Assembly (NCBI GenBank): GCA_045599185.1
Contig: JAZRVO010000006.1
Span: 116,163 to 180,162 of the forward strand
Origin: UBA1240 sp045599185
GTDB lineage: Bacteria > Spirochaetota > Spirochaetia > Treponematales > Treponemataceae
Reading direction: 5' to 3'
Length of the DNA stretch: 64,000 bases
Shown: positions 42,758 through 50,476 of the stretch, in pieces
How positions within the stretch are numbered: position 1 is the first letter of the stretch
Layout of the letters: the number at the start of each line of letters is the position of its first letter
Made by a program: the position numbers and the translations under genes
Notes under the pieces: generated by a model
Told to the model about the DNA's origin: nothing
What the model saw: only the letters and a program-made list of their open reading frames with translations
Databases searched by the model: none

Positions 42758-43894
42758 TCATTTTTCTTTTATTGCGGCTTTTATGTCGTTAAAATTGAAT
42801 GCTTCCCGGTTGTCCTGCCGGGCAATCAGCGCAGCGCGGTTAATTACCGATTCAATTTGGGCGCAGCTGAAGCCTTCAAAAGTTTTTGCAAGGTTTTCTG
42901 CCGTAATTTCATTTTCGTATTTTTTGCCATTCAAAAATGCCGCGGCAAGTTTTACGCGATCCTGGGCATTAGGGTAGGGCACTGAATATTTTGCGTCAAA
43001 GCGGCCGGGGCGGATAAGGGCTTCGTCCAGGGCGGCACGGCTGTTGGTTGCCGCCAGAACCAGAATGCCCTGATTGGGCGTAAAACCGTCCAGCTCGTTC
43101 AAAAGTGCCGTTACTATTCTGGTATTTTCGGTTTCAATTGCCGAACCCGAATAATTGCGCTTTGTGCCGATGCCGTCAAATTCATCAATAAAAACAATGC
43201 ACGGGGCAGCTTTCCGCGCCTTTTTGAACAGCAGTTTAACTTTCATAGGCCCGATTGCCATGAACATGCTTTCAAAATCGGTTGCTTTGGCCGGAATAAA
43301 ATTAATTTTGCCTTCTCCTGCAAGCGCACGGGCAAAAAGCGTCTTTCCGTTTCCCGGCCCGCCTTCCAGCAGCACGCCTTTTGGCATTCTAATTCCCCGT
43401 TTCTGGTATTCGGCAGGGTGCTTCATAATGTCAATAATCTGAAGCATGTCTTTTTTAAGGCCGTCCATGCCCACAACGTTTTCAAAATTTACGCCGGTGC
43501 GGTGAACTGTTTTAAAAGTGTTCGGGCTTATAAATTTCCTGAAGGCGATGAAAATTATTCCAAAAAAGAAAAGGTAAAAAATAACGTCAAAAATCAGCGA
43601 AATTGTTTCGTCAGTGCTGTTTTTTTGGCTTGTTTCAACGCCTTTCAGCAGCAGCTGTTCGTGTAGCGTTGGCGAATTAGGGTTTGGCGTTTTGTATTTT
43701 TCGCCGCTTATAAGTGTAACCTGCAAAATATCTTCGGCAAAACAAACTGCCTGTACTTCGCCGGTCTGAAAATCTTCCATAAAATCGGCATAGGAAGTTT
43801 TGCTGCCTGTTTCCGGCCAGAAAGCCCATATTGCCGCGCCAAGTACAACCAGCACTGCAAATGAAATGGGCAAAAATCGTTTAAACTTGTTCAT
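42758..43894 (-). CDS. FtsH-like membrane AAA ATPase lacking the protease domain
   Basis: The 378-residue protein copies the N-terminal plan of FtsH: TM helix (about 8-27), extracytoplasmic domain, second TM (about 101-117) and an AAA module with Walker A GGPGNGKT (178-185), Walker B IVFIDEFD (233-240), and RPGRFD with its arginine fingers. It then stops at the AAA lid; there is no zinc HEAGH site and no M41 domain. In the pore loop, the FtsH motif F-V-G reads F-M-A (SMFMAIGP), losing the conserved glycine. GGAG precedes the ATG. It is likely a chaperone-like or regulatory relative of the true FtsH at 26436. Confidence 0.9.
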   Translation of the reverse strand: MNKFKRFLPISFAVLVVLGAAIWAFWPETGSKTSYADFMEDFQTGEVQAVCFAEDILQVTLISGEKYKTPNPNSPTLHEQLLLKGVETSQKNSTDETISLIFDVIFYLFFFGIIFIAFRKFISPNTFKTVHRTGVNFENVVGMDGLKKDMLQIIDIMKHPAEYQKRGIRMPKGVLLEGGPGNGKTLFARALAGEGKINFIPAKATDFESMFMAIGPMKVKLLFKKARKAAPCIVFIDEFDGIGTKRNYSGSAIETENTRIVTALLNELDGFTPNQGILVLAATNSRAALDEALIRPGRFDAKYSVPYPNAQDRVKLAAAFLNGKKYENEITAENLAKTFEGFSCAQIESVINRAALIARQDNREAFNFNDIKAAIKEK

Positions 43895-43990
43895 CGGGTC
43901 TCCGTTTTAAATTGAAAATTAATGATGTTCGCATGAAAAATTTACTTAAACTTGGTTCTATTTTCAAGTCCACTAGCTTTTGCTACTTAT

Positions 43991-44027
43991 TTTGTCTCTA
44001 ACTGCTGTTTGGTATAGGCAAAAGCCC
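43991..44027 (+). repeat. Dispersed intergenic repeat, copy A1
   Basis: TTTGTCTCTAACTGCTGTTT, then GGTATAGGCAAAAGCCC. It is 85 bp upstream of the near-identical copy A2 and related to A3 at 3904. The spacer 43895-44409 (515 bp) holds no gene; it contains A1, A2, a hairpin and AT-rich tracts with repeated TTTATATGTAA. Confidence 0.65.
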
Positions 44028-44075
44028 GTAGTTTTTTGCAAAGCAAAAAATTACGTTAATTTTTGAGCAAGTTGC

Positions 44076-44112
44076 TTTGTCTCTAACTGTTGTTTGGTGT
44101 ACGCAAAAGCCC
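44076..44112 (+). repeat. Dispersed intergenic repeat, copy A2
   Basis: TTTGTCTCTAACTGTTGTTT, then GGTGTACGCAAAAGCCCC. It differs from A1 at only a few positions. Confidence 0.65.
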
Positions 44113-44125
44113 CTTCCAGAAGGGA

Positions 44126-44149
44126 AGAGTTTTGTTTTGCAAAACTCTT
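44126..44149. repeat. Hairpin of the GAGTTTTG family
   Basis: AAGAGTTTTG pairs with CAAAACTCTT. The same stem core occurs at 678-698 and, in altered form, at 826-854 and 56995-57024. Confidence 0.55.
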
Positions 44150-44409
44150 TCGCATGCATATATCAGTGGTAATGATAGACCAACAATCAGCACGCGCAAA
44201 CTACGTTACTTTATATGTAAAGCAAAAAATTATGTCAATTTATATGTAAGTTGGCCTGTGTTTTTGATGCTGAAAATGGGGAAATCTTAAAAAATGCTGT
44301 ATTGGTTACATTTTGGACAGATTTGGATTGTCTGTAATTTTTTTAGCACTAATGTTTAATGTTTACTTTTCAGCTTAAAAACTTTTGCGTTTTGTGTTAT
44401 TTTTATGCA

Positions 44410-45288
44410 ATGAAAAAAATATTAAGCAAAATTGACGGTGTTTGGGCGCTGGCCTTGTGTTCGCTGCTGTGGAGCACCGGCGGATTATTGATAAAGTTTA
44501 TAAATGCGTCTTCTTTTTCCATTGCTGGCATGCGCAGTTTTATTGCGCTGGCTGTTTTTATGCTGGTTTTGCGCCGTCCGCCGGTGTTTGCCGTAAAAAA
44601 CGCTTACGGCGCGGTTGATAAGCGTGCAACTTTTTTTATGTGGCTTGCAGGAATATGCTACAGTGCCACAATGATTTTGTACTGCATGGCAAACAAACTT
44701 ACTACTGCGGCAAACACTATCCTTCTTCAATATACAAATCCGGTGTACATTATTTTATTTGGGCCGCTTATTTTGGGCGAAAGAAACAGCCGGAAAGATT
44801 ATTTTACTGCTGCCGGCGTAATTGCAGGCATTATTCTGTTTTTTGCCGGAGACGTGGAAGGCGGAAACCTTTTGGGTAATGTGCTTGCGGCACTTTCCGG
44901 CGTTACTTTCGGGTTCTGCACAATTTTTATGCGCATTCAAAAGGCAGGCGGTTCGCAGAACTCTTTTATGATTGCCCACTTTTTAACAGCGTGTTTTGGC
45001 CTGCCTTTTGCAGTTGCCCAGGGCGGCCTGCACGACGGAAAAAGCCTGATTGCAATTTTTGCAATTGGCATTTTTCAAATGGCTTTTGCAACCCTGCTTT
45101 ATTCAAAAGGCATTGCAAAAGTTAAGGCACTTAGTGCGTCAATAATTTCCATGATTGAACCTTTGATGAACCCGGTTTGGGTTATGATTTTTGCAGGCGA
45201 AGTGCCGGGTGTAACCTGTATTGTTGGCGGCGTAATTATTCTGGGCTGCATTTTGCTTCGCGAAGCCATAAAAACACCCCAAAGCTGA
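44410..45288 (+). CDS. EamA/DMT family transporter
   Basis: The 292-residue inner-membrane protein has ten TM helices in two EamA repeats (first ALCSLLWSTGGLLIKFINAS, second VLAALSGVTFGFCTIFMRIQ). Drug/metabolite transporters of this class usually export amino acids or other small metabolites. The start at 44410 fits the first TM; the upstream in-frame ATG would add a poorly charged lead. No good Shine-Dalgarno sequence is visible, and a weak -10-like TTATTTT lies a few bases upstream. Confidence 0.88.
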   Translation: MKKILSKIDGVWALALCSLLWSTGGLLIKFINASSFSIAGMRSFIALAVFMLVLRRPPVFAVKNAYGAVDKRATFFMWLAGICYSATMILYCMANKLTTAANTILLQYTNPVYIILFGPLILGERNSRKDYFTAAGVIAGIILFFAGDVEGGNLLGNVLAALSGVTFGFCTIFMRIQKAGGSQNSFMIAHFLTACFGLPFAVAQGGLHDGKSLIAIFAIGIFQMAFATLLYSKGIAKVKALSASIISMIEPLMNPVWVMIFAGEVPGVTCIVGGVIILGCILLREAIKTPQS

Positions 45289-45292
45289 AACG

Positions 45293-45321
45293 CTGACAAA
45301 GCCACGGGTTTTTGCTAAACT
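45293..45321 (+). promoter_or_regulatory. Promoter of the YcxB-like gene
   Basis: CTGACA (45293-45298) and TAAACT (45316-45321) are 17 bp apart. The ATG follows the -10 box by 6 nt, as for the gene at 1083, whose -10 box is identical. A leaderless transcript is predicted. Confidence 0.65.
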
Positions 45322-45327
45322 TTGGAC

Positions 45328-45876
45328 ATGGAATACACCTTTGAACCCTGTACAAAAGAGCAGTGGATGGAATTTCAAATGGAAATTGTCATGCAGCGCT
45401 ATAAAAACATGAATAAAAAAACTAAAATCGCCGGTTTTTCAGTGCTGGTTGGCGTTTCAATTCTTTTTGCAATAAGCATTTTTATAAACATAATCTATTT
45501 TACCGACGACAGCATTCGCCTGATTGTGATTTTTCTAAGCGGTGCTTTCCTTGCATGGTACATAATTGCGCCGCGGCTGTTTTTCATTCCTTCTTACGTA
45601 AAGGCCAGGCTGGAAAAAATCTGGTTAAAAAGTGAAAGCGTAAAAAACAAAACGACGGACACAGTAAAAATTGAAGGCGGTGTTCTTACCGTTGCCCAAA
45701 GCAACGGCAAAATTTTAACCATGCCGCTGAAAACTGTTACCGGCGTTATGCAGACTAAAAATCTTGTGCTTGTTCCCCTCTATCCGCAGGTTTACGAAAT
45801 TATTCCTAAAAGTATTTTTGTAAAAAAAGAAGAAGAAACCCAGTTTTTAAGCGCGCTGAACTGCAAAAACAGCTAG
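45328..45876 (+). CDS. YcxB-like membrane protein
   Basis: The 182-residue protein has two adjacent TM helices (about 34-56 and 64-82) and a C-terminal cytoplasmic domain with alternating strands, including VKIEGGVLTVAQSNGKILTM and LVPLYPQVYEIIPKSIFVKK, that resembles the YcxB-like family. Function is unknown. The ATG at 45328 follows a TTG two codons upstream but fits the promoter better. Its last codons (FLSALNCKNS) form part of a 53-bp sequence duplicated 1688 bp downstream. Confidence 0.65.
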   Translation: MEYTFEPCTKEQWMEFQMEIVMQRYKNMNKKTKIAGFSVLVGVSILFAISIFINIIYFTDDSIRLIVIFLSGAFLAWYIIAPRLFFIPSYVKARLEKIWLKSESVKNKTTDTVKIEGGVLTVAQSNGKILTMPLKTVTGVMQTKNLVLVPLYPQVYEIIPKSIFVKKEEETQFLSALNCKNS

Positions 45877-45896
45877 CGCATTCTGCCAGTTTTTCA
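45844..45896 (+). repeat. 53-bp direct repeat, left copy
   Basis: It begins TTTTTAAGCGCGCTGAACTG and covers the 3' end and stop of the YcxB-like gene. The right copy at 47532-47584 matches at 49 of 53 positions by eye. The repeats bracket the GT87-like gene. Confidence 0.85.
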
Positions 45897-45982
45897 GTTT
45901 TTTTGATTAGTGGGATAGGTCGTTTGAGATAAAAATTCCATGCTTGAATTGAATGCAATTTATGCATGGAACTTTTTATTGT

Positions 45983-47437
45983 CTATTTATGTTTTAAATT
46001 TTTTTTGCTTGTAATAATTTCTGCTACTACAAAAACAATGTTTATGACAATAAGTGTATAAAGATGCCAGCGTGTACTTGGGTGGCATTTCAATATTCCA
46101 ATATCATAAATCATACAGAAAATTAAAAGTGCACCAGATATCTTTTCTGGTATGTTGATTTTTTCTTTATTTAACAACGGTATGAGAGGCACAAAGAGGA
46201 AACACAGATTGTAATAATACGAAGGTATTGGAATAAGCAAACACATCGATGATAAGAATATGAGCGTTTGATATTCGTTTTTGGCAATAAACGTAAGCAA
46301 TAATCCAAGTATAAGAATTACTATTCCTTTTGGGAAATGTGTCATTGCAAAAAATGATGTTTTGGTAGTAGTTTCCGGAATTGTAACATTTTCAACGGAT
46401 GAATTTGCTGCTTCTATGGCTGTCTTCATTTCTCCGGACCAGTTGCCTATGCTTGCTGCATAAGTAAGTGCGCTAGCTATTGGGTTTTGTCCTGCAATAA
46501 TTGCAGGTAAAATAAATAAAAAGATACCATATAATGCACAGCGAAGAGCTGATTTAATATCTTTGTTTTTTACAAGTAATAGACCAAAAATAGCAGGATA
46601 TAATTTTATATTTGCAGCAATGGCCAAACTTATAAGAGCAAGTTCTTTTGCCCACTTTCGTTCATCGTTATGGTATTTTACAAAAATAAGAGTAAATGCA
46701 ATTGCATAGATTATGATATTTCCACGCTGTAAAGCATAAATAAATGGACCGGTCAAAAAGAAAACAGTCGTTAGCAAGTAACGTTTGGATTCATTTCCAT
46801 TAAAAGATTTGAAAAGAGAGAAAAATAAGAAAAATGTACTGCTTATAACGAAAAGCATTAATACATGATTTAATGCAGAAAGGCTTGTTAAATAAAGTTC
46901 AATATTATCCTCAATAGAAATAAAGTGCAAATCATTAAAATCAATGTTTGGCGGCAAAAAGTAATTTAAGAACTTATATATGGCAACTGCTAAAGGCGGG
47001 TAGTTAGAACCGTACAAATCACAGCTTGCATAACCTTTTATAATCAGTATGTCACTGAAATCAAAAATAATCATCCAGTCCAGTTTGAAGCAATTATTGA
47101 TGATAAAAATAACGTTTGTGAATACAAATGCACTAAACACACATGCAATAAATATGTTTTGGAACGATAATATTTTTTTATTGAAGTTATTACAAATAAT
47201 AATGCCAATTACATTATAAAACAATGTCAGAAAACCTGCTAAAATCATTCTATCATGCCATAAATCTGAATTTTCAAGTTTACGGTGCATTAAGATTTGC
47301 ATGACATTAATAATTTGATTTCGTACAAATGGTACTAAAAGAGAAACCCCAAAAAAGAGAATCAATACGAGTAAAATCAAAATAATTTTTTTTGATTTTG
47401 AATATTCTTTATTGTTTAAATTTTCAATCATTTTCAC
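45983..47437 (-). CDS. GT87-like polyprenol-phosphate-dependent glycosyltransferase
   Basis: The 484-residue membrane protein has about ten to twelve TM helices. It resembles the GT87/DUF2029 mannosyltransferases: LYGSNYPPLAVAIYKFLNYF in an early loop, then YALQRGNIIIYAIAFTLI and AANIKLYPAIFGLLL. These enzymes move a sugar from a polyprenyl carrier onto a glycan on the outer side of the membrane. Base composition is much lower in G+C than that of the genes upstream, and the gene lies between 53-bp direct repeats. It stands first in an AT-rich surface-glycan cassette. Confidence 0.75.
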   Translation of the reverse strand: MKMIENLNNKEYSKSKKIILILLVLILFFGVSLLVPFVRNQIINVMQILMHRKLENSDLWHDRMILAGFLTLFYNVIGIIICNNFNKKILSFQNIFIACVFSAFVFTNVIFIINNCFKLDWMIIFDFSDILIIKGYASCDLYGSNYPPLAVAIYKFLNYFLPPNIDFNDLHFISIEDNIELYLTSLSALNHVLMLFVISSTFFLFFSLFKSFNGNESKRYLLTTVFFLTGPFIYALQRGNIIIYAIAFTLIFVKYHNDERKWAKELALISLAIAANIKLYPAIFGLLLVKNKDIKSALRCALYGIFLFILPAIIAGQNPIASALTYAASIGNWSGEMKTAIEAANSSVENVTIPETTTKTSFFAMTHFPKGIVILILGLLLTFIAKNEYQTLIFLSSMCLLIPIPSYYYNLCFLFVPLIPLLNKEKINIPEKISGALLIFCMIYDIGILKCHPSTRWHLYTLIVINIVFVVAEIITSKKNLKHK

Positions 47438-47531
47438 TTATACTCTGCCTTAATAAAGAAATATGTTTTTGCCAATTGAACAAGATTCAGGCAGTATATC
47501 ATTTTTTACTTATAAAAAAAAGTATGTGTAA

Positions 47532-47584
47532 TTTTTAAGCGCGCTGAACTGTAAAAACAGCTGGCGCATTCTGCTAATTTTTCA
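47532..47584 (+). repeat. 53-bp direct repeat, right copy
   Basis: This is a near-identical copy of the 3' end of the YcxB-like gene, lying between two minus-strand glycan genes, where it has no coding role. Confidence 0.85.
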
Positions 47585-47620
47585 TTTTTTCAGGCAAAAT
47601 AGCAGGAATAGTCTGCTATT

Positions 47621-48826
47621 TTATATTGTCAGTAAACTATCTGCCAATTTCATAGCACGTTCAACGACAACATCTGAATTATAGTGATTGTGTTCACCCC
47701 ACCGTCCAAGACCAAAAATACTATACTTTTTCATAATACTTAATAAATTATTTATTGCATCTGTTTTTTCGATTGTATTTAATGGATATGCATATTCATT
47801 CATATAGCGAAAAATACCTTGTTTTTGCTGAATTCTTGATGCATTTATTTCTGTCCAGTAACCATTACTATTTGGACAAAAATTATGCCTTACTAAAATT
47901 CGATGATAACTTTTGTTTTCATCAGGTTCATAAATCCAATGTGCTTTTGTATCTAAGTTTTCGGAAAAATATTCAATTTGAACAGAAGAATGAGAAAGTT
48001 TAGAAACATAATCATTAACGTTTGAATTGTCACACTTTAAATCAAATGATTTCCATGGGATTGTGGAGATGATTTTTTCTGCTTCATATTCTTTGCCATT
48101 TTTACATTTTACAGTTTTGTTTTCACAGTTAAGTTCAATGATAGGGCTGTTATATTCTATGTTTTCTTTTATGCTATCTGCCATTCGTAAAAACAATTCT
48201 CCATAGCCGAATCTTTTTGGATAATAGAAAACCGCATGCCCCGGTTGTTTTGCATATGCCTTATGCAATAAACAGCTTCGTAAAGTGTCTGTAAAAGATA
48301 CTTCCGGAAGCTTTTCTAACCAGTATGTACCAAGACAATTCAGATTTTCTCCAAACATTTTTCTGTTATATGGCAGCATGTATTCATTTGCAATTTTTGA
48401 GCCAAGTTTCCATGTAATCCACGAAATGAAATCTTCTGGTTTTGCTTCGCTGCAAACACAACCGGCCTTTGCTATAGACTCCAATATTTCTATTTGATTT
48501 TCTATATCAAGTTCCCAAATGTTAGCTTCAAACGGATGATGTATATAACAATTTTTATAATGAATTTGAGAATCTCGTTCATATTTATTCCATTCTGATT
48601 CTGGAAGAAATTTAAATAAAAAATTTGTAACATCTGGTCGCCGGGTATCTAAAAAATGTCCGCCACCAATATCCAAAGGTGCATTATCAACAATTTCAGA
48701 ACGGCATAATCCACCTGCGGTGCGTTCTTTCTCTAAAACTAAAAAAGAATCTTCTCCATTCTGTTTCAATACATTTGCTAATGTTAATCCGGCAGGACCT
48801 GCGCCAAGTATTAAGAATTTAAACAT
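47621..48826 (-). CDS. FAD-dependent amine-oxidase/UDP-galactopyranose-mutase-like protein
   Basis: The 401-residue protein starts with a Rossmann FAD motif FKFLILGAGPAGLTLANVL and the second conserved stretch LDIGGGHFLDTRRP. The later GLGRWGEHNHYNSDVV closes the FAD-binding region in the style of amine oxidases and UDP-galactopyranose mutases. In a glycan cassette it may isomerise or oxidise a nucleotide sugar. The ATG at 48826 has AGAGGAC upstream; a longer frame lacks a site. The gene above it ends 10 bp before its start. Confidence 0.75.
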   Translation of the reverse strand: MFKFLILGAGPAGLTLANVLKQNGEDSFLVLEKERTAGGLCRSEIVDNAPLDIGGGHFLDTRRPDVTNFLFKFLPESEWNKYERDSQIHYKNCYIHHPFEANIWELDIENQIEILESIAKAGCVCSEAKPEDFISWITWKLGSKIANEYMLPYNRKMFGENLNCLGTYWLEKLPEVSFTDTLRSCLLHKAYAKQPGHAVFYYPKRFGYGELFLRMADSIKENIEYNSPIIELNCENKTVKCKNGKEYEAEKIISTIPWKSFDLKCDNSNVNDYVSKLSHSSVQIEYFSENLDTKAHWIYEPDENKSYHRILVRHNFCPNSNGYWTEINASRIQQKQGIFRYMNEYAYPLNTIEKTDAINNLLSIMKKYSIFGLGRWGEHNHYNSDVVVERAMKLADSLLTI

Positions 48827-48836
48827 TATTGTCCTC

Positions 48837-49793
48837 TTATTCGATTGACCATTTGGAAAGTTTGACGGGATGGTAATACAACTTTTCTTTTTGCCAATTT
48901 GCAAACAGCTGTTTTATTGAATAATTGTTTTCTTCTGCCAAATTCTTTATTTCGTTTACAGACCACAGTGCACCTTCTTTGTATTCTGTATCACTTATTT
49001 TAGAAACTTCTGTTTTATCAAAAGTAAGTGCAATACCTGTAGGTAATGCTATTTCAACAAAAAGATTCATAGTTGCAAAAACAGAAAAAATATCTGCTGC
49101 TGGCTTTAAGGCATCATTTCGTAACATAAAGTAATCGGAATAACCAAATACGCATGGATATGGGATTTTTATAAGTTTATTTCTTACAAAAGGCACAAAT
49201 AAAAAAATTGATTTTAAACCTAAAGTTTTTATTACTAGAGTCAAACTGATTTTAAAAAATTTTTTATCTGTAAAAATCTGTTTCAAAGGCAACGGCTTTG
49301 GTAAATAATATGGTATTTTGCAGCCTGTAAACGTATTTAATTTACTATAAGCTTCTTCTTTTGAAGGTAAGTAATTTTCAAAATTAAAGCCGGAACTACT
49401 GTACTGAAATGCTGAAAATATTTTTAGCCAATGACCCCATGAAGCCCAGCCCGGACGTATTATGCCAGTACAATTACTGGTAAAAACTTTTTTATTTTGC
49501 ATATTTAATCTTTCAACAATATTATTTTCATTCAAATCCGGATTTAAGATCAAATCGTCACCAATAAAAAAATAATAATCGCAATTTAAGTTTTTTATTT
49601 CTTTATAAGCCTGACTTACAAAGCCTTGAAAATAGAATGAAGCTTCGTAAACAGGAACAACATCAGGATCTGGACCATCATAATATGGCATTAAAAATAA
49701 TATTTTTGAAAATTTATTTTTATAAATTGTACGCAACTTAGGTAAATTAGCATCGTAACGGTGGTTAAAAATAATAATTAAAGCTGTAGTCAT
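48837..49793 (-). CDS. Glycosyltransferase-like protein of a surface-glycan cassette
   Basis: The 318-residue protein begins MTTALIIIFNHRYDANLPKL and contains YYFFIGDDLILNP (Asp-Asp, about 92-104) and a late GYSDYFMLRNDAL. Acidic pairs after hydrophobic strands are usual for GT-A sugar transferases, but the overall family was not recognised. The ATG follows AAAGGA. It is the first gene of a minus-strand pair with the FAD protein, under a spacer containing repeated ACACTAA motifs. Function is inferred from context. Confidence 0.55.
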   Translation of the reverse strand: MTTALIIIFNHRYDANLPKLRTIYKNKFSKILFLMPYYDGPDPDVVPVYEASFYFQGFVSQAYKEIKNLNCDYYFFIGDDLILNPDLNENNIVERLNMQNKKVFTSNCTGIIRPGWASWGHWLKIFSAFQYSSSGFNFENYLPSKEEAYSKLNTFTGCKIPYYLPKPLPLKQIFTDKKFFKISLTLVIKTLGLKSIFLFVPFVRNKLIKIPYPCVFGYSDYFMLRNDALKPAADIFSVFATMNLFVEIALPTGIALTFDKTEVSKISDTEYKEGALWSVNEIKNLAEENNYSIKQLFANWQKEKLYYHPVKLSKWSIE

Positions 49794-49812
49794 TATTTAT
49801 CCTTTTTTTATA

Positions 49813-49892
49813 TTAGTGTGATTACACTTGATGTGTATATAATAATTGATTTTACACTAATATTCAACTTTTATTCGGTGTTTTTACACTAA
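49813..49892. promoter_or_regulatory. Divergent regulatory region with repeated ACACTAA motifs
   Basis: TTAGTGT (49813-49819), TTACACT (49822-49828), TTTTACACTAA (49850-49860) and TTTTTACACTAA (49881-49892) lie between the glycan genes and the XRE regulator gene. The last overlaps a -10 box, TAAACT (49890-49895), 9 nt before the regulator ATG. They are good candidates for the binding sites of the regulator. Confidence 0.5.
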
Positions 49893-49904
49893 ACTACTTG
49901 CGTT

Positions 49905-50249
49905 ATGACTTTCAGGGAACGCGTAAAAGCTGAAATGAAATATCTTGGAATTTCTGCGAAAGAATTAGCAGCACGTGCAGGTATAAGTGTAAATACACTA
50001 AACATGTATATAGGCTATCGCGAAGCTATGCCGTCTTGTGAAGTTGGTCTTAAAATTGCAGATGCGTTATGTGTGTCGCTGGATTATCTTGTAAATGGAA
50101 ATAATAATAAAAGCACCACAGAGTTTTCTGAAAAACAGAAAATCCATAATGATATATTTTGTTTATTATCAGAGTTAAATGAAAACCAGTTGAAAAATTA
50201 TTTGCAAATAACACAGTTGTTTGTAGACAGCATAAAAAACGTTCAATAA
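49905..50249 (+). CDS. XRE family HTH transcriptional regulator
   Basis: The 114-residue protein has a Cro/C1-type helix-turn-helix (about 5-62: RVKAEMKYLGISAKELAARA, GISVNTLNMYIGYREAMPSC, ALCVSLDYLVNG) and a short C-terminal helical part for dimerisation. It is AT-rich like the adjoining glycan genes and divergent from them, so it is probably their regulator and arrived with them. No Shine-Dalgarno sequence is seen. Confidence 0.85.
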   Translation: MTFRERVKAEMKYLGISAKELAARAGISVNTLNMYIGYREAMPSCEVGLKIADALCVSLDYLVNGNNNKSTTEFSEKQKIHNDIFCLLSELNENQLKNYLQITQLFVDSIKNVQ

Positions 50250-50476
50250 ATAATTTCTTAATAATACTTAATCCACAGAATTATTTTTCTTTCCTCTGCC
50301 ACACGGGCGGCGGTTTTTACGATTACAAATGTACTACTAATACTCTTTCATTTGGGCTTTAAGCGGGTCAAATAATTGTAAGTAATTCACACTTGCTGCT
50401 ATATCATGGTAACATAAGACACTTTGTAAAATTATTGGGGAATTGTTTTGCAAAGTGCTTTACAGGAGAAAAAACA

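Noticed and set aside
43895..44409. Decayed gene in the 515-bp spacer
   Set aside because: Both strands were read; only repeats, hairpins and AT-rich tracts with many stops were found.
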